Assembly: GCA_018524725.1 (NCBI GenBank)
Contig: JAEUWP010000364.1
Location: forward strand, 35,134 to 99,133
Direction: 5' to 3'
DNA: 64,000 nucleotides
From: Podaxis mareebaensis
Taxonomy: Eukaryota; Basidiomycota; Agaricomycetes; Agaricales; Agaricaceae
The notes beneath the pieces were generated by a model. It was not told where the DNA came from, ran no database searches, and saw only the letters and a program-made list of their open reading frames with translations. Below, in pieces: positions 24,625-37,220 of the stretch. A program made the translations under genes and the position numbers. Numbering within the stretch: the first letter of the stretch is position 1; each line of letters opens with the position of its first letter.

Positions 24625-25013
24625 TGGGTCTATCGGATCCTGAAGGGCAGGGGCACGACTGAAGTGGGAGGCAAAGGACTCGCAGGTGACCAACCGCCGG
24701 GACTCTTTACTTAGATGCCGAAGGGTCTTGGCGGTGCCGGTGTGAATTCTAGGGGTGCCTCCTATAGGTCAGCCGGTGATACACAAGCATGAAGTCATTA
24801 TCTGATCGCATCTTAGGAACGAGTGTCCAGAAAGCTTTGCCGAGACTTTATAACTGGAAACTGTTATCAAAATCATCCAGAGAAGCAGGTCCATATATGA
24901 ACTACAAGGTAGTCAAGAGTCCTTCGAGAAAGAGGTTATTGTAGTCCAATATCGTAAGAAGTCCAAACCAAATCGATCTTATCTAATCGTAACTAATCAT
25001 AGTCTTCGCCGTT
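24625..25013. other. short gap between two minus-strand genes
   Basis: About 390 bases between the start of the Rossmann-protein gene and the stop of the chitin deacetylase. It must hold the promoter of the former and the 3' region of the latter. Nothing else seen. Confidence 0.6.
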
Positions 25014-26372
25014 TCAACAGTGCCAAGTGGACTGATTAAATATGATGAGCTGTCGGATGACCCGATACTTGGGATGAGAAGCTTACATCAGGGACGCCAG
25101 GGGAGCCAACGCTCTGGTATGGAGGAAGTCCGACGCACTCAGCAACGGAGACCATCCTATAACCAGCCTTGCTGAGTTTATCGAGTGCATAAGGCAGTAC
25201 TTGGTGACTATATCAGGTTCAGTCATCGGGTCCTGTAAGAAGAAAAATCAAGGCTTACGCAGTGGTTTCTGTCATGACATCATCACTTAAGAAAAGGACA
25301 GTGCAAGGGAAGAAGGCATTGCGTACCATAGACCTCATGATTCAACGCAAGGATCGTGCTGGGGTGTCTGGAGAGGAGTTGGTCGTACAGATCCTTGCTC
25401 TCTGAGGGAGTAGCACCAACGGAATCCTCAGAGCTTTAGATGATCATCAGTATGCCGCCCACCCCTTCACAACGAGACATCACGCACTCAAAGTCCCAGA
25501 TAACAAGAGATTGTCCACGAACGGCTGAGGCTTGCCTTACGAGATCATTATAGTTACCATAGGCTGGTAGAGTGGCTAGGTGTAAACCAAGTGTGAATGT
25601 TTGAGGTGGCAGAAGGCACTTACGAGGCCGCATGAATGCAGGCACGACGCCAACGATCTTTTGCAGTGCCTCTACGATTATTGGTGTGATTAGACATTGA
25701 CAAGGATATCTTGGTAATAGCAAGTACTCACGCTCGACACGCCACATCTCATCATGGACTAAACAACTAGTTAGAAATCTAGAGCTTCGATTTTGATCGC
25801 TGGCACTCACTTTTGTCCCAGGATAATGTTGTTAGATCGCTGTGGCTCCAGGTGTGCGATGCAACCTGATGACCTTTCTGGTAAGCATAGAGAACGCGCT
25901 TGGCCTCATCGGCATCGTAAATGCATCCGTCTTTCCGGTCTCAGGTTATAACGAACATGCAGTAAGTGAGAGAAACCTCACAATTGTTTCCATCTACACG
26001 AAGAGGGGTTATGTCAAGTCAAATATAAACACATTCGGAGGCTAGACTTACTAAAGAAGAATGTTCCTGTGGCGTTATACTGAATTAGAGCTTTGCTAAC
26101 ATCGTAACTGAAATAAGAAATTGTCAGCGGTTCTTGTCCCCATATGGCTGGGTCAACACTAGACATACAGGTAAACCCATGGTCCGTCGTCCTGAGTGAG
26201 AAATAAGCAGCAGCGTAACGGTACGAGTTGTAGTACTCACAAAGGTCAAGGCAACCGTGTTAGGTTGCGAGCATTTCGTGATAACTCGTGCCAAAGACTG
26301 CCTCTTCTCCTTTACGGGAGTTGAAGAGACAAGGACAGCAAAGAGAACGGTAACAAGAGTTTGAAAGATCAT
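25014..26372 (-). CDS. secreted chitin deacetylase (NodB/CE4 polysaccharide deacetylase)
   Basis: Removes N-acetyl groups from chitin or related glycans outside the plasma membrane. Twelve exons: 26241-26372, 26169-26191, 26052-26107, 25982-25993, 25811-25939, 25732-25758, 25624-25671, 25488-25563, 25327-25433, 25259-25268, 25087-25207 and 25014-25031, giving 252 residues. A signal peptide (MIFQTLVTVLFAVLVSSTPV) precedes a KEKR dibasic site. All five NodB motifs are present: TFDDGP, SHTWSHSD (metal-binding His pair), RPPYGN, IWDFDSED and LALNHEV. The end STWHC matches the family's Trp/Cys close. There is no chitin-binding module and no GPI-type tail, so a soluble or wall-associated enzyme is inferred. 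Exons of 12 and 10 nt are required to keep the frame and complete FFFNGNNY and the segment after LNHEV. Confidence 0.92.
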
Positions 26373-29300
26373 TTGAAATTCGTCGAATGTCGTGGAGAGA
26401 GCAGTACCAAGACTTGGATGTCCTGAGGAAGCAAGCCAAGACACGTTCAACCACGTTTTATACTGCTGATAGATTCCACGCCTGGCGCCCAATCACCCAT
26501 GGAACACGGAAGCAGGTACCGCTGTCACCTTTTTTGGAACGGCATGGATAGGGAATCACCCCAGTCGCCCCGACGCACCTAGGCATTCGTGCGGCAATGT
26601 GACCAATAAAAACGGAGGTAAAAATGTGCCTCAGCAGAAATGTTGGAAGGCACGACCTGCCGAACTACTTCTCAAAGATAGATTAGCCTTGAAGCTTGAT
26701 GAAGCACGGCAAGAAAGAAAGCATCTCGGCCCATTGGCTATTTATAGCCAATGTCGACATGTAGGCCATATGTTCTCCGAATATATGGACATTTTAACAG
26801 CCATTATCATAAGACCGTCCTACGCGGATTAGGCGGTAGGAATATGCGATGAGGCCTTGTGACCAAGGAGGAAGCCGATTAGCGCCGTAAAACGCGTCAA
26901 GGGGATGTGTATGTTCTCGATCACAGCGGGGAGCTGAGGAAGCTGATGTTGCAGATATGCCGACTACATTCTGGAGTGCTTCTGGACCAAAATAACGGGA
27001 GTGGTCGAAAAAATGTAATGCAAACAATAAAGCCTTATTTTCCTTTTGGCACTGGTGGACATGACACCTGTGAAGTCCCATCGTGCAGCGCCTGGTAAAA
27101 CCCGACCAGACATCTGATTCGATAAAAAGACGTCGTTAGCCTGACCCGCAAATTTTTTTTTCAAATTGTATTCAATGAGATTGCGACATACTGAGACAGC
27201 GTGTGCGCCCCACATGCACCAAAGCATGGCCTGTCAATGTTCCTTCTTCAGGCTCCCACCGCTAGGAAATAATGCGCTTGTATGACAAAATATGTCGAAG
27301 AAAAGCTCAGATGACTTCCGCATCTGTGCACACCAATAGGATCGCTACGGCGTTCGTGACCGGGTACGGTGTGCATGCACAACGACTGATAAAACCGGGT
27401 GACAAGAATCGGGACACAGCCCTGGAGCGGGCCAGCAAAAACGACCACGGAGAGTTCAAGCCGAAATCCAATTTATCTTGATAAAATTCGGGAAGGGAAC
27501 TCCCTGCTTCCGATAAACCGCGGATGGTACTGTAGGGTGTATGTATATCCGGAGAGTGTGGCGTCAGAGGACTCAGTGGCAGAAGTCTCGCTACGGAGAC
27601 TATACGGACGCCATCTTCTAGACCGTGAAGGCCATAAAGATGTGGGCGAGACGGTGCATTGCTGGGACATCGACAGCGGTCTCAGAATTCAAACTATCTC
27701 TGGAGTCAGTATTCCATGCGGTACGCTCTGAGAAGACGGAGGTGTAAGAAGGTGATAGGTTCCAGAGCTACTGGTCATGTCTTGAGGCCGTTTTAGATGA
27801 ATGGGCCAACGGACCTAAGGTGGCGAAGATCCACGCCAGAACTAAAGAAAGTGCTGGGCGAAGTCGAGGCTGGGAGTCCGAAGAGACGCATGTATGAGGT
27901 ATTCCACAGGTCCTTACACGGTTCGGCCAGTGGGCAAGGATTCGCAGTCACACAACAGTGGTCAAGAATGTGAAGATTTAGTGGAAGCCGCTTACGTCAG
28001 CATATTCTTGCTCCAGCTGCCACCTATTTGAGGCTTGCAAATTCATGGTGATGATCTCGTAGCCCAATCCGCCGACACTATGCCGAGTCCCTCCAGTTTT
28101 CCATTTTGTCCGTCATCCAAAGTTGGGTTGACATGTTCCAACTTGAGGCCTTGAAGTGCTACCAAGTGACTAGTCACGGTTACACCCACACACAGGGGTG
28201 CGACCAACACCATGCACTCGCGGAATCCAGCGAAAACCCACTTTAAAGCATGTGGGGACCAAGATATTCTAGAAATACTGTATAGAGCTCTACATCGAAC
28301 TGACCTGTGGTGTCGCAGGCATTAGTACAGTTAACTCCTCCGGGTTTGACGCTGATTACCTATTCAGATAATTACAAGCCAAAACTAGCCCGCCTCACGC
28401 CTCAAGAGTCAAATGCACACACATCAGCACAAGGAGAGAGCTATTTGCTCATGGCTACAGGTTGGTCAGACCTAGGATCTCCTCGGACAACAGCTGAGCT
28501 ATTCTGTAGAGCTTCTATGATACAATTGGGCGCTCTTCCAGGATGTCAACATAAAGAATGTCCAAGGAATTGCTATTTATAAGATAAGTTTGTATGATAT
28601 CTGCAGAGGCCACCAGGCGCCATCAGCCTTTCAAATAGCAAGGGCCCTCTAAACTTGTCACTCTTAGAACATGCGTACAGCTCCAATCAATGGATGCACT
28701 GCCGGATCCAAGGTGAAAACTAGTCACCAACCATCCACCCTACTGGGCATTTATCGCTAATTGACAACTTGCAAATCCTCTGCTGCTTCGGAAGGACATA
28801 CACGAGCAGTTTCAAGCCGGATTGCTGAGGCATGCACAATCAAGGAAAACTCTCCGCCGGGAGCGATAGTCTTTGGGTTTCTTCGACGGCTTCGACGAGC
28901 GCGAAGGGGAGGGGATGGAACGCGAACCAGACAGCTACCTCCACTTCTGTTCTTTAACACCCCAGCGGCCCTCCGGTGGCTCATTGCAAGTCGGCTGACG
29001 ATCACTCAAACCTTGCGTTCGCTCATTCTGATGTCCAGCCAAGGGTTTGACACTTCCACGTCCTCATTGACGATGACAATGACTTATCCGTAGGAAGTAT
29101 CTTGATCTACACTTCCAGACTGACAGTCAGCTAATGACGTTCCCAAACTTGCTTTGCCATATCCAGACTTCTCGTCCTTGTATCCAGTAGTGGCTAGCGT
29201 TTGTTGCATCGACATTTCTGGCCCGGCGTCTCGGCTCGGGATTGCATTATCCGTTATTAGTCAACGTGGAGTCGTTCTTGATGAAGACAGTCCATTTGCG

Positions 29301-30371
29301 GTCCTGATGATCACCGCGTAGCGAATCATTGATTCCATTCTCAAGAGGAAATTGTTCATGTCCATCTTTCAGGGTAGAATTAGATGCCCCGCTTTATCCC
29401 TCTCTATCAGGCTCAGACTGTTTGTAATGCAGTTTATGGTTTCCTATGAGACTTGATTCTGTTATACAACTTCATTCTCGGATGACGGGCATGAGAGTCG
29501 CATCCGCTTCCTTCGCTACTTATTTTCCAATCATTTCTGGGACGTGCAAGAAGGATGAGATTGCTTGCTGTCGATCTGCTCTGGAAAAATGCCGATTTAT
29601 GGCCGGAATACGGAGAATATTATGGAATCTCTGGCGGTTCGGGGAAGTTCGGGCATGACTGATATCGTTGTCATTCTCCTGACCTAGGGAAATTGCCCGA
29701 TCATTCAGTGAGAAGCTCGACTCGATCGTATGAATCACTACTGGTTGCCATTGAAGCTAATCCCAGCTTCCTAAAAAAAACTAGGCTGTATCCTGCGTGA
29801 TGTATTACAGATCTCGGAAAATCATGCATCTCATCATAGGCGTACTTACAAAACAAGAGGATTAACTTAGCACAAAAGCAAAACAAGAGCAAAATAAAAG
29901 TCAAATATCAAAACTTTGTTTATGCATGCCGCCCCAAGCCTCCAGCCGGACCAGCACTGCTTTCTACAGGGTCACCAACTCCGGCTGACGAGTTGACGTT
30001 AGTCTCAACACCACTTCCCGGAGCCGCGTGTTGTCCGTGCGTAAGCTCGCTGACACTATTCAGGTACATTCCCCACTCATCCAGCCTAACCCAGTTCCCC
30101 AAGTTTCCAGGTTCAGGCGACCATTCCACAGCCAAGCACGCAGAGATTGAACCAGGTGACCCAGACCAGCCCATACCAAGTTTCCAACCAGGACCAGGGA
30201 CCAAAATGCCCAAGTCGCACATAAATAGCAAAGGTAGTAGACATGAAATGATGGTATCATCAGTCACAAGTGCACACGGGGAAAAGGCGACAACATAGTA
30301 CGAACTTGAGATAAAGTTCGGCAAGATCATGGAACAAAGGGCATAAAAGGCGAAACGGAGGAACCGACTAC
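26373..30371. other. 4-kb gene-poor gap
   Basis: Holds the chitin deacetylase promoter at the left and the 3' region of the Zn2Cys6 gene at the right. A perfect 10-bp inverted repeat lies at 26732-26753. Open frames such as plus 27399-27731 and plus 28761-29093 show no domain, and splice-chaining gave nothing recognisable. No tRNA-like B box was seen. Confidence 0.5.
26732..26753. repeat. perfect 10-bp inverted repeat with 2-nt loop
   Basis: CATTGGCTAT followed by TT and then ATAGCCAATG. It contains a CCAAT element in both orientations and lies 360 bp upstream of the chitin deacetylase start codon. A regulatory role is only a guess. Confidence 0.5.
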
Positions 30372-33300
30372 TCACTCGAACCCTGTTGGGGCAGCGGACC
30401 ACATCGCTAGCGTGTCGCTATCCAAGAACCCATGTTCCTCCTGTTCACCACTTCCCCCTGCACCTCCCATCCCACCACTAACTCCAGGACCGACGCCAGG
30501 ATTGGGGCTAGAAGGTCCAAATCGCTGTTGCTGCTGCAACATCCCTTGCTCCCTCAGCTCCTGTGTACCTAGCATCCCCATCCCCATTCCGTTCAACATA
30601 TGTGGCAGCGTTGCCGAGAATGGCGCTGGATAACCCATCGCCGCTAATTGTCCGAATATGAAATCCGCATCGGATTGAGAGGTCGATCCCCCTCCCCCAC
30701 CTGGACCACTTAAGGTATCTGGCCCACCTAATGAACTTGGCACACTGGTGGAACTCTGTTCGACGAGAGGTCCCTCCGGGCCCATACCCATGCTTTGTAA
30801 GCCACGCATTTGGGCTTGTTCAAATGTATACCAAAATCCACCCGGATCGATTGCTTGGTGTTGAGGTATGTGTGGGTGTGAATGTTGCGGGTGTGGTTGT
30901 GAAGAGGAAGACGGGATAGGCTGAGGCGGTGTCTGAGCCTGCGTGGAGAACTTGACCTCACCATGCAATGGTATTCGCCCGAGCTCGTTGCTATACAACG
31001 GTAACGCATACAGCTCTTGTTGTCGTTGTGACTGTGTCATTGAAGATGAGGCGGGTGATGAATGTGTGGTCGAGTCGAGCATGAGTGTTTCTGAAATTTC
31101 GGTTGTAGGTGCTGTCGTGGGTAGGGGTTGGTGTCGTCGAAGGGCGGGGGTTTGGTGGTATTGTTGGAGAGGGGATCGACTGATCGAATCCTTGTTCACG
31201 CGCTTCGAGCCTGCGAGCGTTCGTGGGCCATCAGGTAATGGTGGCGTATTCGCGGTTTCAGAAACTGTGGCGGAGATTGGGCTGTCCGAGTCGCGTTCGC
31301 GTTTATTGCTTGGTAGGTTTTGGGGAAGAGGTAGGTCTCCCACAGACGCAAGCTCGTAGAGTATGTCCCTGGAGATGATTAACCAGAGATGAAGAGGAGC
31401 CACGGAGTAAATTCTCACCATAGTCTTCCAGCAGAATGCCACCTCTCCTCACACCTCTTCAAAACTGCCATGCACTTATGCACGTCTGCCATCTCTTTAT
31501 TCGGATCTATCGACAAACCCGACCTCCTTCCTCCCCATATACTCAACAGTAACACTATACCTGATGTAAACACCGCCATCTTTGTAAGCCATAATCAGCA
31601 AGTCCGGATACGCGGATAAATCAAGGGAGATCTGTGTACTTACTTGAACCTGCGGACTCGTCATCGGGAACCTCCGGTACTGAACATCAACAACATGTAT
31701 GCACGACCTCGCAGCATTCGTACAAATCGCCAAAGAAGGGAAGGATAGAGGTGATGGTTTACTTGGAGAGGGTATGAATGGGCGGTGGATAAGGATTTGG
31801 ATATGGTAGTATGCGCTCCAGAGGACGACAGATTGGTTGAAGAACCTTTTGTCTTCCCGGTTCGGATCCCAGCGGACTGTCAAGGTATATGAGTTGGGCT
31901 AGGATGAAGGGAATGGTTGAGGGGCTTACGGTGATCTGGCACAGAATCGACAAAGTGGTTCAGTGCGGAGTCGAGCTCCGCGACGATGTGTTGTTCCCAT
32001 TGGTCACCCACGAAACCGAGGAGAATCTTCGACTTGTTTATCGAGTACTATAATGTACCGGGTAAGCATTGGAGGACGTCGAACTCAAGGAAATGACTTA
32101 CAATCGTCCGTAGGGAGAACGCCAGAACTTGATTAAGCTTGAGGCACGAAAGGAACGCAGCGACAAGCGACGGCTTTCCCGGAGGCTGCTTCCACCGCTT
32201 TTCCGGATCTGGATGCTCCCAATACTCATCATCACAGTCAATAGGCAGATCAACATCAAAACTAGTGCGCGTCGAGTCAGTGCTCCAGCGCCCATGGCAC
32301 AAAACTTGAAACGGACAACGTACTCTTCGTCGTGGATGGCACATGGTCGACCGAGTGCAGCACTAACGCCTCGATCAATATACGTAAGGACCCTGCTCGG
32401 GATGAGTCGATCCGGGTTTATCAAAAGTTAACGACACGAGAGCAATACATACCAAAATGCTCTTTTCCAAAGCTCATCCTCCACTGTCATCGGATCTTTC
32501 GTTTTCCTCTTCCGATGTGCGCCTACGTCCTGCGCTAACCTAATACCAACGCCCACCATCGCCCAGTACGCCTGCGGAGCGGATGATCCTTGCAAAAATA
32601 ACACCGAAAGCTATGACAGTGACGGCCGTCAGACATGCCATCAATCACTATCACTATGGAATGAAGGGCGCAAGACTTACGGAATAGAACTGCAAGTCAT
32701 ACAGCGTCGGCGGACTCAGAAAGCTTTTCTTCACCATCTGTACTTGATCAAACCACCGCCATCCGGATGAATGCCGACTCTGCTCGCCATCTAATAATAC
32801 TCTCGGGTCATCACTGAATCGCGAACCATTCGCGCAGACTAATAATACATTCGCACCGAACAGTTCGTTGCGGAGATGCAGGCCCTCGCTGATGGAGCGC
32901 TCGAATGTAGGGCGGTGTAAAAGGGGCAGGAAGAGATTGACATGTTCGAAATAGAGGTCGACAAGGTCGCGTAGGAGATCAGGTTCAGGAAAATTGTATT
33001 GCGTCCGGGGTTCATTGGTGATCAATGCTTCTTCCCACTATTGTTTGTCAGTTAAGATTCATGGGAGAATGGAAAGGATTCCGGGCGTACGGGGTGGCTA
33101 GTCCAGAACTCATTTCGCTTCAATCCGAGTATCCCAGGTTGTGGAGCAGGAGAGACTTTGCCAGTGTACTCGTTCTTGAGCTCAATTGCGGTTTGTATGA
33201 GCATTGCGCCACTTGACTTCCCGAAGAACCGGTAATCTTTGGGTTCTAGTGCTAGTTGTTTGAGATTGTCGGCGAGAATGAGATGCGCGTCATCACGGAA

Positions 33301-34032
33301 ACGTTCGTCAGAGCTGGGGATGTTGGATCCGTAGTGTCGTAGTATGGAGGTAGCAATATCGACGATGGAACGTGCATTTTCGTTGGGATCCTGTTTCGAA
33401 GTTGATGCGACGAGAGGGCTGGGATCCACAGGCGGTTGGTCTAATGGGAAGTCATCTTTGTCTATGGCAATGTCTAATTCACGGAGAAGTTTTTCATCTG
33501 GACATAGCTAGAGAAGAGTGATAGATATCAAGTGGAATTGGTCAATTAATGGAACGTACTCGTCTCAACAGCTTCTCCAGCTTTTCTAAACGATTCTCCA
33601 AGCTCTCAATGTAACTGGACCCACATTTTCAGCTTATTTGGGCATGACGGACTATACTATTCCTCACCCTTTCGGTGGGCCTCGTTTCTATGACGCAACA
33701 GTTAACCACATGCTTGACGAGGCACACGAGGAGCTGGCACACCTTGGCTGTTTCGACATACGTGCACTCAAAGTTGTAGGTGATACAATTTGAGCACCTG
33801 TTCCCGGGCATTTGTACGCCATTACCTGGCCAAGCGGTGTTCATACAAGGTCGAAATGAGTAGACAATGCTCACATCTGACTAGTTTGGATGAGAAATGG
33901 GTAATAGACGAGAGAGAAAGACGTACTCTTTTTCCGACGGCATATATCACAGGCACGCTGAATCCTGCGCTTCTTCATACCTGAGGTGAGGCCGGTCTCA
34001 TGGTCGTTGTAGTCATCCTCGTTGGAGGACAT
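30372..34032 (-). CDS. Zn2Cys6 transcription factor with fungal-specific TF domain
   Basis: Fourteen exons give 979 residues: 33927-34032, 33875-33880, 33743-33825, 33668-33687, 33560-33614, 33091-33507, 32681-33037, 32453-32610, 32324-32392, 32102-32261, 31930-32047, 31644-31876, 31419-31579 and 30372-31368. The zinc cluster spans Cys28-Cys58 with spacing C-x2-C-x6-C-x9-C-x2-C-x6-C and a basic KKRRIQRACDICRRKK start. A linker KKRGPPKGYIESLENR leads into a short leucine coiled coil (EKLEKLLRR). The fungal-specific TF domain follows, with DLVDLYFEHVNLFLPLLHRPTF, AYWAMVGVGIRLAQDVGAHR, LWKRAFWVL and SAALGRPCAIHDEDFDVDLP. The last exon is disordered and rich in Gln, Pro, His and Gly. Family resemblance is to XlnR/Gal4-type regulators; targets unknown. 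Exon 2 is 6 nt and its inclusion is demanded by the cluster spacing. Its start faces the Sfp1-like gene. Confidence 0.93.
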
Positions 34033-35555
34033 GGCTTTGGTGGTCAATGGGAGCCGATTGACTTGTTTTATGACTTTGATGACACATCTAAATATGGAAG
34101 CCTGATCGGCGACTCTTCTGCCGAGTGTGACGCAGTAGATCGGCCTCCAGCCTTCGCTGCGCATCTGTCGTTCTCCCTCTTCTTCCAATTCACTGGGATT
34201 GGCAGGTACATACACCTAGTAGCCTCGCAGCTGCGTAACTATGTTTGCATCTTCCAATCGCGTTTATGCACAGCAAAGCGTGGGTTCGTGGACGGGCACA
34301 TATGGTCATTTCCCACGCCTCACCCATTCGAACTTCGCCACCGCCGGCCAAGGCAAGAGACATCCTCTCCCTGGCCGGAGCAACAACCACTTCCGTCTTT
34401 GGTTTGGCTCTAACAAGGGCTAAAGTCGAAGCTCAACCGCTCACCGATCGTTCTTTGTCCCAACATTGCTGCAGCTTAGATTCTTGCGGCGCTGAATGAC
34501 GGATTAATCGACCTAGACCTTCATGTGAATCTTGGATAATTGTCAGCCGTTGTCAGCGCCAGCCTAGCAAGCTTCACTTCTCGATCACGAAGTCCGTGCT
34601 CGCTGCATCGATGTTGAGTTATCAGGCCTTCAGGCGTGAAAGTCGTGGAAGTGTGCCTTCCTGCGACTGTTTTAGTTCACGTCAGTCCTGTTGCTAGATC
34701 ACGGTCTCCCATTCTTTGATGAATTGCGTCCGTGAGTTTATCGATGACGTGTTCATTCGCTCAGTTGGAGTCTTCTAGCCAAGTATGCGAAGCTCATTGC
34801 GTTATTTGCCTGCCATACTTATACTTGCTCACCTCCATACTAAGCCAAGCAAGGTAATCACATTGAGTGGAGGAGACGCGCGAATAGTGTGTCCAACGAT
34901 GGGGCATCTCTTTCACTCGCGCGTAGGCCCCTGCTCGGAATTTGAAATGGCCCACGCAATCGACATGGTTCCGAAACATTCTTGCAAGCGACCATATGCA
35001 TTTTGATGGCCCCAAACCCACTTACCGCAACCCTGTCATGTTGTCGCTATCACTACCACTAGACACGAGCTGTGTCTGTGCAGTTGCGTTTGAGTAGCTA
35101 ACGGTCGTGGCTCCAACCTGCCATGTACATGACTGAGAACTGGGAGCGGTGGAGACAACGGGTGGCCGATTGATGACAAACTCGGAGGGAGGAGTGGGAG
35201 GAGGGACTACAAAAGGCAGGCCGGTTGCCTCGTGCCTTGGAATATTTCAAAATGGAGACCGAAAACGGGAACAACATGGCTCGGTCCGGTCGGGACCCTG
35301 GCGGGTTGGGAAACGTCAACGGGAAACGACTGGCGTCAGGATCATCTCTCCGCTCAGGAAATTTTCGTTGCTTCGTTTATATTTATGATTCCGTCCAGCG
35401 ACTCCATCCCATTCTATGCTCTTTACGTCCCCTATCGCAAATTGAAATCCCGTACAGCCGCTCACCCTCCGCCGACATATATTATTCCTCCCAGTCTCAC
35501 TAAACCCCTCCTGATTCTATTCCCTCCTGACACAACCCCACACCACCCCGTCAAC
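34033..35555. promoter_or_regulatory. shared intergenic region of two divergent transcription-factor genes
   Basis: 1.5 kb between the start codons of the Zn2Cys6 gene (minus) and the Sfp1-like gene (plus). It must contain both promoters and leaders. The final 150 bases before 35556 are pyrimidine-rich, with several CCTCC and CACC tracts. A weak TATA-like TTTATATTTATG lies near 35377. No coding region is recognised. Confidence 0.5.
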
Positions 35556-37220
35556 ATGTCGGACTCGGACAACCGTGACCTGCCTCATGGCACCCTTTAC
35601 AAAGCAAAGTGAGTATGGGCCCACCCGATTCGCGTGTTGTTTCTTCTAATCGATGGATGAACTTGGCGATTAAAACGTGTAGATCAGACTTCTCGCCAGC
35701 ACACATAACTTATCCCACAGGCACTGACCAGAATCATACACCTTCCGTTGTCCCAGTATCACCGTCCACTACAGAGTCGCCCATGGATATCGACATGTCT
35801 TTGCCTTCTGACTTCGCAACGAACAACATGGAACACATCTCCTCACTCGAACTTGCCCTCGTACGTACTGATCTATTCTATTTATACTCCCGATCACAAA
35901 ATTTCTGATCTCTTGACACAATCAATTCCAGTGCTCCAACTTCACCTGCTGCAGCATCCAGCTGCCCGACCTCCATGCCCTCGTTGAGCACTTTGAGGAA
36001 AAACATGTCGTCGTCTTCAACCTAGATGGCATGCGCATCTATCCTGAAAACTCTGGCAAGCGCTTAGCACACTTCCCCCCACCACCCTCCCTTTCCCATT
36101 CCCCATCTTCTTCTCGTTCCTCCTCGGTCGTCTCCTCACCCCAAACGCCCTCTACTCCGCTCTCCGCTTCAATAACTGGCCATGAAGTACCTCAGAAGCC
36201 CAAAGCCTCGACGTCCTCATGTCCACAGGTTTACACGCCATTTAATATGTCAACTATGCCGGAATCAGAGTACGGTATCGGCCTCTTTGACCTTGAAATT
36301 GGTCCCGATCCCTACCCTATCATCTCGTCCCCACCGTACGATACTTACCCTCCCTTGCCCTCCGACCCAGTGCACAAGACCACCTCCTCGTCCTCCCCGA
36401 ATCCCAAGTCACACGACCCAATGATGTTGGATTCCATTGATTCTATATCTGCTCCGACGTTTGGCGTTGCTACGGGTGTGGTAGGTGCTGGTAATATTAC
36501 CTCACATGATCGGCAGAAGGAGAGAGAGAGGGAGAAAGAACGGGAGCGGGAGAGGGAGAAGAAGGGGCGGACGAAGGCGGATATCATCAATGCGACAGCT
36601 GTCTCTGCCAAGATCGCTGCGAAGGCGAAGGCGCGGATAACGGGTGGGAATGGGAAGCGGAGAGAGAAGGCTTATCGTTGTCCTGTGAGTCTCATTTATT
36701 TCATTAATTCTCTAAATCTGAATCTCATTCCGCGTTGCGGTTCGAATAGACTCCAGGTTGCACAAAGGTAAGCAATATTTCGTTAGTTTCTTCCTTACCT
36801 ACTACTTATTTATTCACGCCCCGTCAGTCATACCTCAACCCGAATGGTCTCAAATATCATATCGAAAAGGGCACCTGTCGATTCGAAGATTCGACAGATT
36901 CGGAAGCGTTTACGGAAAATACTCGAGGCACAGTGCCAACGAGCACCACCACGTCCCCCACAACCGCGTCAGCACCATCGTCACGCTTGGCTCCGGCGAC
37001 AAATTCGGACGCACTAACCGTCGGAGGCAATAGTGTCTCCCAACTTGTTCCGTCTCGAACAAGCAGGACAGCGATCCCGACTCCAGTTACGCCGAGTTCA
37101 TTATCGACGTCCGTGAATCATGCGAGTACGGCGTACCGGATATCTTCACCGACCTTGACAGGTGCCGCAATGGCGTCCGGATATGGTCTGACGAGACCTT
37201 TGAACACGATTCCTTGTTAA
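35556..37220 (+). CDS. Sfp1-like C2H2/CCHC zinc-finger protein
   Basis: Exons 35556-35608, 35683-35860, 35932-36684, 36750-36767 and 36828-37220 encode 464 residues. There are two widely separated zinc fingers. The first, around residues 78-102, starts CSNFTCCS and ends VEHFEEKHV. The second, at 327-351, runs YRCPTPGCTK then SYLNPNGLKYHIEKGTC (Cys327, Cys332, His345, Cys351). This arrangement and the NPNGLKYH helix are characteristic of Sfp1, a nuclear regulator of ribosomal-protein and growth genes in yeast. Function here is inferred only from that. Between the fingers are long Ser/Pro-rich stretches and a striking Arg/Glu/Lys run (about residues 275-290) that looks like a charged single helix, followed by a basic KRREKAYRCP. 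Exon 4 is 18 nt and supplies zinc ligand Cys332. Confidence 0.88.

Noticed and set aside
30412..31359. Open frames on the plus strand opposite the last exon of the Zn2Cys6 gene
   Set aside because: They are antisense shadows of a Gln/Pro/Gly-rich coding exon and have no conserved motif.
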